A DNA stretch of 47,919 bases. It comes from Verrucomicrobiaceae bacterium. GTDB taxonomy: Bacteria > Verrucomicrobiota > Verrucomicrobiia > Verrucomicrobiales > Verrucomicrobiaceae. The stretch's first letter is position 1; each line of letters starts with the position of its first letter. Where the stretch lies: contig CANNQP010000033.1 in the NCBI GenBank assembly GCA_947507875.1, forward strand, positions 1 through 47,919, written 5' to 3'. Of this stretch, positions 1 through 8,975 are shown piece after piece. Made by a program: the position numbers and the translations under genes. A model generated the notes under the pieces. The model saw nothing but the letters and a program-made list of their open reading frames with translations. It had not been told where the DNA came from and made no database searches.

Positions 1-190
1 ACAGCAGTGGCTGGCGGAGAAACTGGTGATGAAATCGGCGGCAAACGTGAGCCAGCAGTTGAGACGTCTTGACCTTAAGGCGGCGATCAAGAAGGTGCCG
101 GAAGAACTGAGACACTTTCTGGAAGAAGCCGATGCCCCGAATGCATGAATGCAAATCTTTTGTCAAGCAGTTGCACCCTGACCCCATTTT
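1..190 (+). mobile_element. 3' end of a REP-associated (Y1) transposase element, partial
   Basis: The window opens inside the last part of a transposase-type reading frame (2-148). A short tail follows, with the block TTGCACCCTGACCCCATTTT at 171-190. Conserved tails containing TGACCCC or its complement GGGGTCA are often seen just outside REP-associated tyrosine transposase genes, so this block is read as the right-hand end of the element. No second copy, no target-site duplication and no left end are in the window, so the boundary is a guess. Probably a decaying or single-copy element. Confidence 0.45.
2..148 (+). CDS. C-terminus of a REP-associated tyrosine transposase-like protein (5' truncated by window)
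   Basis: Reading from base 2, 48 codons are open to a TGA at 146-148. The peptide contains WLAEKLVMKSAANVSQQLRR, a helix-turn-helix-like tail (W-[IL]-A-E-[RK]-L-x-M-x-S-A-A-N-V-S-Q-Q-L-R-R) that I recognise from the C-termini of Y1 (IS200-like/REP-associated) transposases in PVC bacteria. The catalytic HUH and Tyr region lies outside the window, so activity cannot be judged. The stop lies upstream of the likely true start of the next gene (195), so the two do not overlap. Confidence 0.5.
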   Translation, partial: QQWLAEKLVMKSAANVSQQLRRLDLKAAIKKVPEELRHFLEEADAPNA

Positions 191-194
191 CCTC

Positions 195-1025
195 ATGTGT
201 ATTAACAAAATTAGTTTACTGATATGCCTCCAAGCTGTCTGCCATGTCATGGGCGATACTCCTGAACGCCAGTTAATCACAAGTTTGCTACCTCCAAGCA
301 CACAATTAGGCATGTCTCGCGAAGACTTTAATGAGCTTAATCTGGAAGTCCTCCATATGCCAGGAACTGAAAAATCTGCAAACGCTTGGGTTTTGTTTAA
401 AGGCCCGATTGACTACAAAAGGCAATCAATTCTGTTTCTTGACGGGCGCATGGCGTCCGCAACATGTTCTTGGAAGCTATCAAGCCAAGGCGTCAACGAT
501 TTTGAAAGACTAAAGAGACTTTTTGTTTCAGCTTCTGACACGATAGTAGATATTGAAATCGGTAAGCGCACAAAAATGAACGACCCAGCACGTTTATCTG
601 CCAAGTTAGTCACTCTGAAATCTGGCATAAAACTTGTTGCCCAAGCTAACGAGATTGAGATTTCTATGATCCTGTTTGATGAAGCGTTAATCAAAGGCAA
701 GCCAAGTTTCCTAACTTTCGACGAGGTGAATTCACAAAAACCATATAAGGGCCACTTTCTTGAAGGGGTTCAGTTCCCGCCTACTAAGCCACAAAACAAC
801 CAGATTATCTCTGTTCGAGATTACTTGAAAGATGGGTTTCCATCTAGTTTGCCAGCTCGAGATTTACATGTTCAGCATAAGTCTCTGGACTTCAAGATGA
901 ATCAGATTGTGAAGTCAGTGGCGGTTAGCGAGCATCCGACTTCATCAACACCGTGGTCAGTGGTGGTCGTGTTGATCGTGGCGGCATGTGGCCTGCTTTG
1001 GTTGCTAGTGAAGAAACGGAACTGA
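195..1025 (+). CDS. orphan secreted or membrane-anchored protein, possible cassette gene
   Basis: A 276-residue protein if started at the ATG at 195. An in-frame ATG at 132 would overlap the transposase-like frame and adds a polar, unconvincing leader. From 195 the N-terminus is a short hydrophobic stretch (KISLLICLQAVCHVMG) that could be a signal peptide. The last 25 residues are a strong membrane span (SVVVVLIVAACGLLWLLV) followed by KKRN, as in a type I membrane protein with its bulk outside the cytoplasm. I recognise no domain. The gene is visibly AT-richer than its neighbours, and an attC-like palindrome begins 7 nt after the stop. Together these suggest recent acquisition. No partner gene is visible. 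Confidence 0.6.
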   Translation: MCINKISLLICLQAVCHVMGDTPERQLITSLLPPSTQLGMSREDFNELNLEVLHMPGTEKSANAWVLFKGPIDYKRQSILFLDGRMASATCSWKLSSQGVNDFERLKRLFVSASDTIVDIEIGKRTKMNDPARLSAKLVTLKSGIKLVAQANEIEISMILFDEALIKGKPSFLTFDEVNSQKPYKGHFLEGVQFPPTKPQNNQIISVRDYLKDGFPSSLPARDLHVQHKSLDFKMNQIVKSVAVSEHPTSSTPWSVVVVLIVAACGLLWLLVKKRN

Positions 1026-1032
1026 TCGGCCT

Positions 1033-1091
1033 GCAACGTCGTGGAAGCCAACTCCAGCGCTTCGCAAAGCTCATCAGCTCCGCACCGTTGC
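1033..1091 (+). repeat. attC-like imperfect palindrome (59 bp)
   Basis: Outer arms GCAACG (1033-1038) and CGTTGC (1086-1091) are exact reverse complements and contain the AAC and GTT that integron integrases need. Inner arms GTGGAAGC (1041-1048) and GCTCCGCAC (1077-1085) pair with one extra base and one mismatch. A 2-nt spacer separates outer and inner arms on one side only. Two-box arms, an extrahelical base, a total of 59 bp and a position just after a stop codon are the hallmarks of attC sites. Against it, the outer boxes do not match RYYYAAC/GTTRRRY fully, and no integrase gene is in the window. Confidence 0.35.
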
Positions 1092-1330
1092 CCACCACCG
1101 AACTGCTCCGCCCTCTCCAACCCCCGCCACGAAAGACAGTGCGGCTTTCCGTAACGCCGCAGGTTGACTCGCTCGCTCCCGCTCGTCTCGCCCTGTCGGG
1201 CTGCTCGTTTCTCGCAGTCTATCTCGGCTCGCCCCTCGCCTCGATTCGCACCGGTGATGAACCTGCCGCTTGTTCAGTGTGGCTCGTGCAACTCGCCAGC
1301 TCCGCACCCGAGGCGGTAGTAACTACGAGA

Positions 1331-1372
1331 CCATGCGGAGCACTGTGCAGCGGCAAGGCTCAGGCCGCATGG
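1331..1372. repeat. inverted repeat downstream of the desaturase gene
   Basis: CCATGCGG at 1331-1338 and CCGCATGG at 1365-1372 are perfect 8-bp complements around a 26-nt spacer. They sit directly downstream of the minus-strand stop at 1379. A role in ending the minus-strand transcript is possible, but there is no T-run. Confidence 0.3.
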
Positions 1373-1378
1373 ACAGGG

Positions 1379-2239
1379 TTACCTTGGATCGGCACTCGTG
1401 GTCTCGGGTCGCCAGCCGGGGCCACGCAGCAGATAGCCGATTCGCTTGGACCAAGGGATGGAGCTGGTGCGCAGGTCGCGCAGGATGTCCCGCCACTCGT
1501 GCAACACGATATTCACGGGACCGCGATCGGGGATGGCTTTCGTCAATCCATAGCGCGGAGGCTCGGCGGGATTTTCCTCAGCAAAGGTGCCAAACAGCTT
1601 GTCCCAGACGATGAGGCACATGCCCATGTTTTTGTCCAGGTAGCAAGCGTTGGAGGCATGATGCACGCGGTGGTGAGAGGGAGTCACTAGGATGTGCTCC
1701 AGCCAGCCAAGTTTGCGGATTTGCTCCGTGTGAATGAAGCTGCCATAAATCTGAGTCGCGGCATACATGAGGAGCACATCCAACGGTTCAAAGCCGAGCC
1801 AAGCAATCGGTGCGAAATAGATCGTTCGGTAGATCGGCTGGAACACGGAGGAACGAAAGCCTGTGGTCAGGTTAAACTCAGGCGAAGAGTGATGGGTGAC
1901 ATGCACCGCCCAAAAGAGCCGACAGTGGTGATCCACGTAGTGCAGTACGTAATAGGCGAAGTCCTGCAGGACAAAGAGCACGACCCAGTAGGTCCATCCC
2001 TTTTCCCAGGTGATGAGGCGATGCTGCCAACAAAAGGCCAGCACCGGCAAGACCACCCCGGCGCGTAGCAGGAGATCCAGGCTACCATTCAACCCTGCCA
2101 TGTAGAAGTTGGTCAATGATTCGCGCCAAGTGTAAGCGCGTATGTTGCGGAAATGCGTGATGGCGATCTCGACCAAGATGGCCAGCAAGATCAACGGCAC
2201 ACTGAAGAGCATGAGGGTTTGTTCACGAAAGGCTTCCAT
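1379..2239 (-). CDS. membrane fatty acid hydroxylase / sterol desaturase family protein
   Basis: 286 residues. Members are di-iron membrane enzymes that use O2 to hydroxylate or desaturate lipids, sterols or carotenoids. The three histidine clusters that bind iron are complete: HYVDH at 100-104, HVTHH at 113-117 and HHRVHH at 189-194. Hydrophobic segments at about 12-28, 55-72, 84-98 and 137-165 fit a multi-span inner-membrane protein, and length is normal for the family. It is the last gene of a minus-strand group that starts with a squalene-hopene-cyclase-like gene, so a cyclic isoprenoid or hopanoid-like lipid is a reasonable substrate guess. Substrate cannot be read from sequence; a general alkyl-lipid hydroxylase is the main alternative. 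Confidence 0.85.
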   Translation of the reverse strand: MEAFREQTLMLFSVPLILLAILVEIAITHFRNIRAYTWRESLTNFYMAGLNGSLDLLLRAGVVLPVLAFCWQHRLITWEKGWTYWVVLFVLQDFAYYVLHYVDHHCRLFWAVHVTHHSSPEFNLTTGFRSSVFQPIYRTIYFAPIAWLGFEPLDVLLMYAATQIYGSFIHTEQIRKLGWLEHILVTPSHHRVHHASNACYLDKNMGMCLIVWDKLFGTFAEENPAEPPRYGLTKAIPDRGPVNIVLHEWRDILRDLRTSSIPWSKRIGYLLRGPGWRPETTSADPR

Positions 2240-2404
2240 GAGATGCTATGGTTTACGGATGCTCATAGAATCTGGCCTGTCCATCGCAGAAGGCGGGGAG
2301 AAGCGCATCCTACCTGAGTTCTATTCACCGAGCAGCAGATGGGATGCAGACACGGGTGGCCAAAGATTGCCCTATGTCAGGCGAGTGCTGTCGCTGATCG
2401 CCGG

Positions 2405-2605
2405 CTAGCGACCTCGGGTCTTCATCGACAAAATGCTGGTGCCATGGGTAACCAAGCCGCTGCCGCCCGTGATAATGCGGCGGACAGGCAGCCCCGTCTG
2501 CGGGTCTTTGGTGAGTGGTGGATCGCTCATCTTCTGCTGCACCTCAAAGCGGCGCGGCGATTCATTAGGCTGGGCAGGTATGGTCTCGTAAACGTAGGTG
2601 GCCAT
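2405..2605 (-). CDS. FmdB-like small protein lacking all zinc-ribbon cysteines
   Basis: 66 residues. The opening MATYVYE, the central FEVQQKMSDPPL and the later VRRIITGGSG line up with FmdB/CxxC_CxxC_SSSS proteins, whose usual form is M-P-T-Y-x-Y-x-C-x-x-C-G...F-E...D-P-L...C-x-x-C-G...R-x-I-S-G-G-x-G. Here no cysteine remains: the first CxxC is replaced by IPAQPNESPR and the second by KDPQTG. The fold may persist without metal. FmdB proteins are described as putative regulators, but their role is poorly defined. The gene lies between the terpene cyclase (62 nt upstream) and the desaturase, on the same strand, so it may be co-transcribed with them. Confidence 0.65.
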   Translation of the reverse strand: MATYVYETIPAQPNESPRRFEVQQKMSDPPLTKDPQTGLPVRRIITGGSGLVTHGTSILSMKTRGR

Positions 2606-2667
2606 GGCTGTTCAGAAAGCAGGCTCAAGGTGGAAATGGCAGGCTTGGCATCAAGTTCAAATCCGCC

Positions 2668-4434
2668 TTAACTTTGTGATGAATGAGCCGTTATTTCGCA
2701 GGCGAGGCGGAGCGCCTGCACGGTCCAGACCATGGGATACAGCCGCTCGTGATACCACAAGCGGGCGAAGTAGAGGCCAATCGGTGCGGAGGCAAAGGTG
2801 GTGCCGTCTTGGGTTGCTGAAAGCAGCCAGTTCACCGCGCGCAGGCCTGACTGCTGCATCTCGGGGTCGGACAGACTCATCAGGGCATACGCTGCCACCG
2901 CCGTCTCTTCCACGCTGGCGGGTGCCTCTGCATCACCACCGAAGGCACCGTCGGGACGTTGCATCTTGCGAAGGTATTGTGCGCCGCGCTCGATCAGATC
3001 TCGGGCCAACTCATGCAAGCAAGGTTGCCCCGTGAGGTAGCTGACCACCATGGCAGTGCCATAGACGGGATTTTCCTCCTGCGGGGTATGCTCATTGCCA
3101 AACCAGAGTGGCGACCACGACCCCTCCTGATGCTGGACACGCTGGAGGTAAGCCAGAGCGCGCTGAGTTGCCTGCAAGAACGCAGGCTCAGGGTCGGTCT
3201 GCGGTAGCCAAGTCCACCAAGCCAGGAGCGCATGCGCCGTGATCTCTGGCGTGCTGCGGTCAAAGGGGAGCGTGCCCCAGCCTCGACAAAAAGTAGGGAT
3301 GCCACCATCACGATTTTGTAGCTGAAGCAGCCAGATCATGCCCTGCTCGGCTGCTTTTTTTGCGCCCATGCCGGCGTAGCGCAGCGCAATGACTGCGCCG
3401 GAAGTATCATCCGCATCCGGCACACCGCCGGGCAGATCGGTCCAAGCCCAACCGCCGGGTGCCGCATGGGTAAAAGGGTGCCGCTCCTGGTATTGCTGAC
3501 GCAGGAGCCACTCGGTGATCTCCGGACGGATTTCTCCCAAAGCTTTTACCGAGAGCGTAGTGCCCCAAGTGGCCAGATTTGTGTCGATGGGCCAACTGCC
3601 GTCCGGCCGCATCGAGCGGCAAAGGAACTCCACGGCGCCAGGCACACAGGGATGAAACCGTTCCCCTGCGGAAGCCAAAGCCATCGTCACAAAACTGGTC
3701 AGTGGCGTCGCCTCAAGGTAACCGCCGCTGCTGGGCTGCAGCATGAGGAGCATGGGCGAAATGTACTCCCAAAGCAGCGCCCGCGCCCAGCGCAATGGAT
3801 TCCAGCGAGCGGGTGGAGCATGGGCAAAACGGGCGTAACCTATGGCGATCAAAGCGGGCAAGGCATAGCTGACCACCGGCAGCCCCAAGGCACCGAACCA
3901 AGATCGTGGAAAGGCGGCCAGTTCAAAGGGCAACGGCAGCACGCGTCTCCAGGCAGCCTCCCCTAGCGTGCCACCGATGGCACAGAGCATCAGAATGGGC
4001 ACCGAGAAGGTCTTGTCACGACCGTAGCGTGCCATGACAGCCTGCTGAAGGGCATCAGGCTCCAGGCTGCCGACTTGGCCCTCAATCCAAGCCTCCGCCA
4101 GGGCACGCGATTGCCTCACGAGGGGAGCCTCTCCCCCCTCCAAACCACAAAGTCGCAACGCACTCCAGCAGAGCAAGGTGGTGGAAAGGTTACTCTTGCT
4201 AATCGCCGTATCTCCCCAGCCTCCATCGCGATTTTGATGCGTCACCAACCACTTCACCCCAAGGCGAATCGGCTCTGCATGACGGATTGCATCGACCAGA
4301 TGCAGCGCCACGATCGCCGTCGCGGTACTCAGAGCACTGCTCGACAGCTTGCCTTCCCAATGAGCAAGGCTGGCCTGTTGCGAGAGCAAATGAGCACGCG
4401 CCTTGGCATGGGCTGCGGTGATTCGTTGATTCAT
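2668..4434 (-). CDS. squalene-hopene-cyclase-like terpene cyclase
   Basis: 588 residues, shorter than the roughly 630-730 of standard squalene-hopene cyclases. The protonating D-x-D-D motif of class II terpene cyclases is present as DADD at 340-343, followed by T as in the family (PDADDTSGA). QW-type repeats that brace the alpha-barrels are seen at QNRDGGWGD (67-75), RPDGSWP (276-282), QNRDGG (373-378), QEGSW (436-440) and QRPDGAFGG near residue 490. The N-terminus carries HWEGKLSSSALSTATA, a PVC-type variant of the canonical W-x-G-E-L region. Expected reaction: acid-initiated cyclisation of a polyprene such as squalene at the inner membrane. The substrate is uncertain because of the short length and unusual N-terminus. 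It heads a minus-strand group with an FmdB-like protein and a membrane hydroxylase. Confidence 0.8.
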   Translation of the reverse strand: MNQRITAAHAKARAHLLSQQASLAHWEGKLSSSALSTATAIVALHLVDAIRHAEPIRLGVKWLVTHQNRDGGWGDTAISKSNLSTTLLCWSALRLCGLEGGEAPLVRQSRALAEAWIEGQVGSLEPDALQQAVMARYGRDKTFSVPILMLCAIGGTLGEAAWRRVLPLPFELAAFPRSWFGALGLPVVSYALPALIAIGYARFAHAPPARWNPLRWARALLWEYISPMLLMLQPSSGGYLEATPLTSFVTMALASAGERFHPCVPGAVEFLCRSMRPDGSWPIDTNLATWGTTLSVKALGEIRPEITEWLLRQQYQERHPFTHAAPGGWAWTDLPGGVPDADDTSGAVIALRYAGMGAKKAAEQGMIWLLQLQNRDGGIPTFCRGWGTLPFDRSTPEITAHALLAWWTWLPQTDPEPAFLQATQRALAYLQRVQHQEGSWSPLWFGNEHTPQEENPVYGTAMVVSYLTGQPCLHELARDLIERGAQYLRKMQRPDGAFGGDAEAPASVEETAVAAYALMSLSDPEMQQSGLRAVNWLLSATQDGTTFASAPIGLYFARLWYHERLYPMVWTVQALRLACEITAHSSQS

Positions 4435-4482
4435 GAACTTCTGATGGTTGAGAGGACTGATCAGCGTTCAAGAGACCTTCCT

Positions 4483-5748
4483 ATGAGATTTGCTATCCTC
4501 TTCCTCCTGTTCCTCACGTCGCCCTTACCTGCGGAAGACCTCCGCTGGTTCAAAGGGAACACGCACACACACTCCCTATGGAGCGATGGCAATGATTTCC
4601 CCGACATGATTGCAGCCTGGTATAAAGATCACGGCTACGCATTTCTCGCCATCTCTGACCACAACACCCTGAATGCGGGTGAACGATGGGTCAGCGAGGC
4701 CTCCGTGGAAAAAAAGAAGGTCGCCCTGGGGCTGAAGGTGCTGGACAAGTACCGCGCGAAATTCGGCCCGGAATGGGTGGAAACCCGCACCAACGACCCA
4801 GGCGGGACGGAAGTGCGGCTGAAGACGCTGGAGGAATACCGCCAGAAGCTGGAGGAGCCCGGAAAGTTCCTCCTGGTGCAGGCAGAAGAGGTCAGCGCCG
4901 GTTTTGGCAAGGCGCCCATCCACATCAACGCAGTGAACCTCGCCGAGGTCATCCAGCCGAGAAAAGACGTGGAGACCATCCGCGAAACCTTGCGGCAGAA
5001 CCTGCGGCTGATCGCTGAAGAGGCGGTGCGGACCGGCCGGCCGGTCATCGCGCATGTGAACCACCCGAACTTCCGCTGGGCGATGACGGCGGATGACCTA
5101 GCGCATGTGGTGGAGGACCGTTTTTTCGAGATCTACAACGGCCACCCCATGATCTATCCCGATGGCGAGCCAAGCCGGGTGGATTCCGACCACGAGCGCA
5201 TCTGGGACATCGCCAACACCATCCGCATCGCCGAACTGAAGCAGCCGCCGCTGTATGGCGTGGGCACGGATGACAGCCACAACTACCATGGTGGCTCCTC
5301 CACGCCCGGGCGTGGCTGGATCATGGTACGCGCCAGAAAGCTCGAAGCTAACGCATTGATCCTCGCCATGCAGCGCGGTGACTTTTATGCCTCCACGGGA
5401 GTGACACTGGATGAGGTTCACTTTGATCCGAACGAAAGGACCCTACGCCTGAAAATCCGCGCTCAGCCGGGCGTGAAATACCGAACTGAATTTCGAGGCA
5501 CTCTGAAGAACTACGACCGCGCGGTTCAAGAAGTGAAATCGCCCGAAGGCGATCCTCAACCCACCCGCCTGCGGCATAGCACGGAGATCGGCAAGGTGCT
5601 AGCCACGAGCGAAAGCCTGCAACCGAGCTACCCCCTCACAGGTGAAGAGCTGTATGTGCGAGCCCTAGTCATCACCGATCGGCCGATGGATAACCCGCCG
5701 CAGGCTGGACATTTGCAGAAAGCCTGGACGCAACCCGTAGGGTGGTGA
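4483..5748 (+). CDS. secreted PHP-domain (metal-dependent phosphoesterase-like) protein
   Basis: 421 residues from the ATG at 4483. This start gives a clean signal peptide (MRFAILFLLFLTSPLPAE); the open frame upstream is antisense to the cyclase gene and is discarded. PHP metal-ligand motifs are visible: GNTHTH at 25-30, LAISDHN at 56-61, a conserved HVNHPN, and VGTDDSHN with a His after the Asp pair. PHP enzymes use a multi-metal centre to hydrolyse phosphoesters. Exported members in PVC bacteria are common, but their substrates are unknown. The C-terminal third (from about residue 300) is a beta-rich tail without a recognised name. The gene diverges from the cyclase with only 48 nt between the start codons, so the promoters must overlap. 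Confidence 0.8.
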   Translation: MRFAILFLLFLTSPLPAEDLRWFKGNTHTHSLWSDGNDFPDMIAAWYKDHGYAFLAISDHNTLNAGERWVSEASVEKKKVALGLKVLDKYRAKFGPEWVETRTNDPGGTEVRLKTLEEYRQKLEEPGKFLLVQAEEVSAGFGKAPIHINAVNLAEVIQPRKDVETIRETLRQNLRLIAEEAVRTGRPVIAHVNHPNFRWAMTADDLAHVVEDRFFEIYNGHPMIYPDGEPSRVDSDHERIWDIANTIRIAELKQPPLYGVGTDDSHNYHGGSSTPGRGWIMVRARKLEANALILAMQRGDFYASTGVTLDEVHFDPNERTLRLKIRAQPGVKYRTEFRGTLKNYDRAVQEVKSPEGDPQPTRLRHSTEIGKVLATSESLQPSYPLTGEELYVRALVITDRPMDNPPQAGHLQKAWTQPVGW

Positions 5749-5824
5749 GTGGCCCCATGGAAAGCGAACCCTTAGGGATGGGCCCATGTCTAAAAACGCA
5801 GCGCATCCAGGCTAAACGAGGCAC

Positions 5825-5856
5825 AAAAAAGCCGTCGCAGCAGGATCTGCGACGGC
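5825..5856 (-). terminator. intrinsic terminator of the DoxX-oxidoreductase-lipoprotein operon
   Basis: GCCGTCGCAG (5831-5840) and CTGCGACGGC (5847-5856) are perfect 10-bp complements around a 6-nt loop. On the minus strand the hairpin is followed by a run of six T (AAAAAA at 5825-5830 on the plus strand). It lies 24 nt past the lipoprotein stop at 5880. Confidence 0.9.
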
Positions 5857-5879
5857 TAGAAGGAATGAATGGAAGCGAA

Positions 5880-6620
5880 TTACTTGCCAGAAACACCGTA
5901 AACGGCCACTTCGCAATAATGGTTCATCTCGTTGGAGGTGTTGCCATTGCTGGTGAGGCGCACGTAACGGGCCTTGGTGTTTTTGCCATCAATCACACGA
6001 CCATGATTGGTCTCGATGTAGGCAGGATCAGAACCAGCACCCATCTTCAGGGTGTCGTCGTGGTCTGAGTTCCAGATAGTGGTCACACCGTTCTTGAATT
6101 CAGGGTCGTCGGAAAGCTGGATCACCACGTCCACATAGGCTTGAGCCTGCTTGTGGTAGTGCCAGACGGCCACTTTGTTGATGCTGGTGGCTGCCCCTAG
6201 GTCGATCTGAACCCACTGAGGTCCTGGTGCGAGCTCCACAAAGCAACCATCAGAACCATCGGCATCGCCATCCGTAACTAGGCTCAAATCGCCGATGATC
6301 GGAGCCGGATCACTGGAGGTCACGGTTTTGCCCTTGGCCAAGTTCACTGTGCCCTTCGGAGCCATGAAGCTTTTCACGATCTTGCTTGGATCAGGCTTCT
6401 CCAAGTTTGGAAGTTGAGCAGGCACAGGCGTGCCAATGAACATGGGCTTGGGGAAGTCGATTTTCACTTCTTCCTGATCGCCTGCAGGAACCGCAGGAGC
6501 GGCTGCTGGGGCTGGAGCGGAGGCTGAGCTAGCTGCAGCGGCTGGAGCAGCGGCGTCTTTCTTATCTCCACAGGACACAAGGGCCATGGAGAGGAGGATA
6601 GCGGGGGTGGTGTATTTCAT
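5880..6620 (-). CDS. lipoprotein with F5/8 type C (discoidin-like) domain
   Basis: 246 residues. A lipoprotein signal ends with LVSC, so Cys17 would be lipidated. An Ala/Pro-rich spacer runs to about residue 47. From about residue 90 the protein resembles an F5/8C (galactose-binding-like) domain: NLAKGKTVTSSDP at the start, WVQIDLGAATSINKVAVWHY in the middle, and ARYVRLTSNGNTSNEMNHYCEVAVYG at the end. Such domains bind glycans or surfaces, so this is probably an envelope-attached carbohydrate-binding protein. It is the last gene of a three-gene minus-strand operon and is followed by a strong terminator. Confidence 0.8.
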   Translation of the reverse strand: MKYTTPAILLSMALVSCGDKKDAAAPAAAASSASAPAPAAAPAVPAGDQEEVKIDFPKPMFIGTPVPAQLPNLEKPDPSKIVKSFMAPKGTVNLAKGKTVTSSDPAPIIGDLSLVTDGDADGSDGCFVELAPGPQWVQIDLGAATSINKVAVWHYHKQAQAYVDVVIQLSDDPEFKNGVTTIWNSDHDDTLKMGAGSDPAYIETNHGRVIDGKNTKARYVRLTSNGNTSNEMNHYCEVAVYGVSGK

Positions 6621-6734
6621 GGGGGATCTCTTTCAGACAAGGAAAGCAGGATGCAAAGTGGTGAACAAAGATCAAATGAGGAACTCAAAGCGACACGAGT
6701 CGAGCAGAGTTCCCCATCGGATCAGCCGTCCAGC

Positions 6735-8222
<1,488 letters not shown>

Positions 8223-8255
8223 AGGCTTCAGTGGAGCGTTACGGGCTGTCTAAGA

Positions 8256-8774
8256 TTAGGCTTCTGCCTTTTTTTCTCCGCTCTTCTTTTGGCGTAGCAA
8301 TCCATCAAGGGAAAGATAGCCATGCTTCACGGTGCTGAGCGCGAGGAAAGTGATCGCGATGCCGATGCCAATGTTCACGGTCATCTCCGTATCATCTGGG
8401 AGCGCAGCAAGGCCGAAGCCCAGAGAGAGAAAGGTCAGACCAGCAGCAAGAAGGGACCATTCGCTGAACAAACCAATCACCACCCAAAGCCCAACCAGGA
8501 GCAGGATGAAACCAATGCTATGCGCATACTGGTCGATGGCCCAACCCGGCAGCACGGCAGGCAGGAAACTGTTGTCGGACATCAGCTTGGCAATCACACC
8601 GGTCTTGGTCTCGTAGTTGCCCATGTTGAAGGTAGCAGCCGCACCATCGCCGGAACGAAACTTATCCAAGCCAGCCATAAAAAGACGCATGCCGACCCAA
8701 AGTCGGGTGATCAGATTGGCAGCGGCTAAGTCAAAACGTGGGCAGCAGGGGGATGGGCAGGATGGTTCAGACAT
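8256..8774 (-). CDS. DoxX-like membrane protein
   Basis: 172 residues from the ATG at 8774. An ATG at 8828 would add 18 residues; the longer extension to 9047 would run into the divergent sigma factor gene and is rejected. An N-terminal Cys-rich stretch (SCPSPCCPRF) precedes four likely membrane spans, with ITRLWVGMRLFMAGLDKFR in the first, as in DoxX/SURF4-type proteins. DoxX relatives have been linked to membrane redox reactions, but their biochemistry is unsettled. Co-directional with the oxidoreductase, so a role in its electron supply or export is possible but unproven. Confidence 0.65.
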   Translation of the reverse strand: MSEPSCPSPCCPRFDLAAANLITRLWVGMRLFMAGLDKFRSGDGAAATFNMGNYETKTGVIAKLMSDNSFLPAVLPGWAIDQYAHSIGFILLLVGLWVVIGLFSEWSLLAAGLTFLSLGFGLAALPDDTEMTVNIGIGIAITFLALSTVKHGYLSLDGLLRQKKSGEKKAEA

Positions 8775-8921
8775 GGGAAGAGGGATAGATTGGTGCGAAA
8801 GGAAACGGGGAGCGTTGAGATTGGGCATTCGTTTCTGGAAATCCAGCAAAATTTCCACCCCTACGAAAGCTTCCACACCGCCGCATTCCAGATTTAGGCA
8901 ATGAAGATTCCACCTTGCCTT

Positions 8922-8950
8922 TTGCACACCGTCATTCAGTGCAATAGGAT
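8922..8950 (+). promoter_or_regulatory. candidate sigma70-type promoter for the sigma factor-kinase pair
   Basis: TTGCAC (8922-8927) and TAGGAT (8945-8950) are separated by 17 nt, 25 nt before the ATG at 8976. Matches to TTGACA and TATAAT are partial, and PVC promoters are poorly characterised, so this is tentative. Confidence 0.25.
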
Positions 8951-8975
8951 CGGCAGCGTTACGATTATTTGAAGA

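Larger units (their letters stand above)
1026..1378. other. non-coding, palindrome-rich stretch
   Basis: No convincing gene on either strand; the open frames here look like chance products of high GC. The stretch holds several inverted repeats: the attC-like structure at 1033-1091; TGCGGC/GCCGCA at 1140-1145 and 1156-1161; CGCCTCG/CGAGGCG at 1237-1243 and 1309-1315; and CCATGCGG/CCGCATGG at 1331-1338 and 1365-1372. The 12-mer CAGCTCCGCACC occurs twice, at 1075-1086 and 1297-1308. The last hairpin lies 7 nt beyond the stop of the minus-strand desaturase gene and may help end its transcript, although no T-run follows. Confidence 0.5.

Noticed and set aside
953..1690. Plus-strand open frame covering the 1026-1378 gap and the end of the desaturase gene
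   Set aside because: Antisense to the desaturase for half its length and no sign of a protein family; the attC-like structure explains part of it better.
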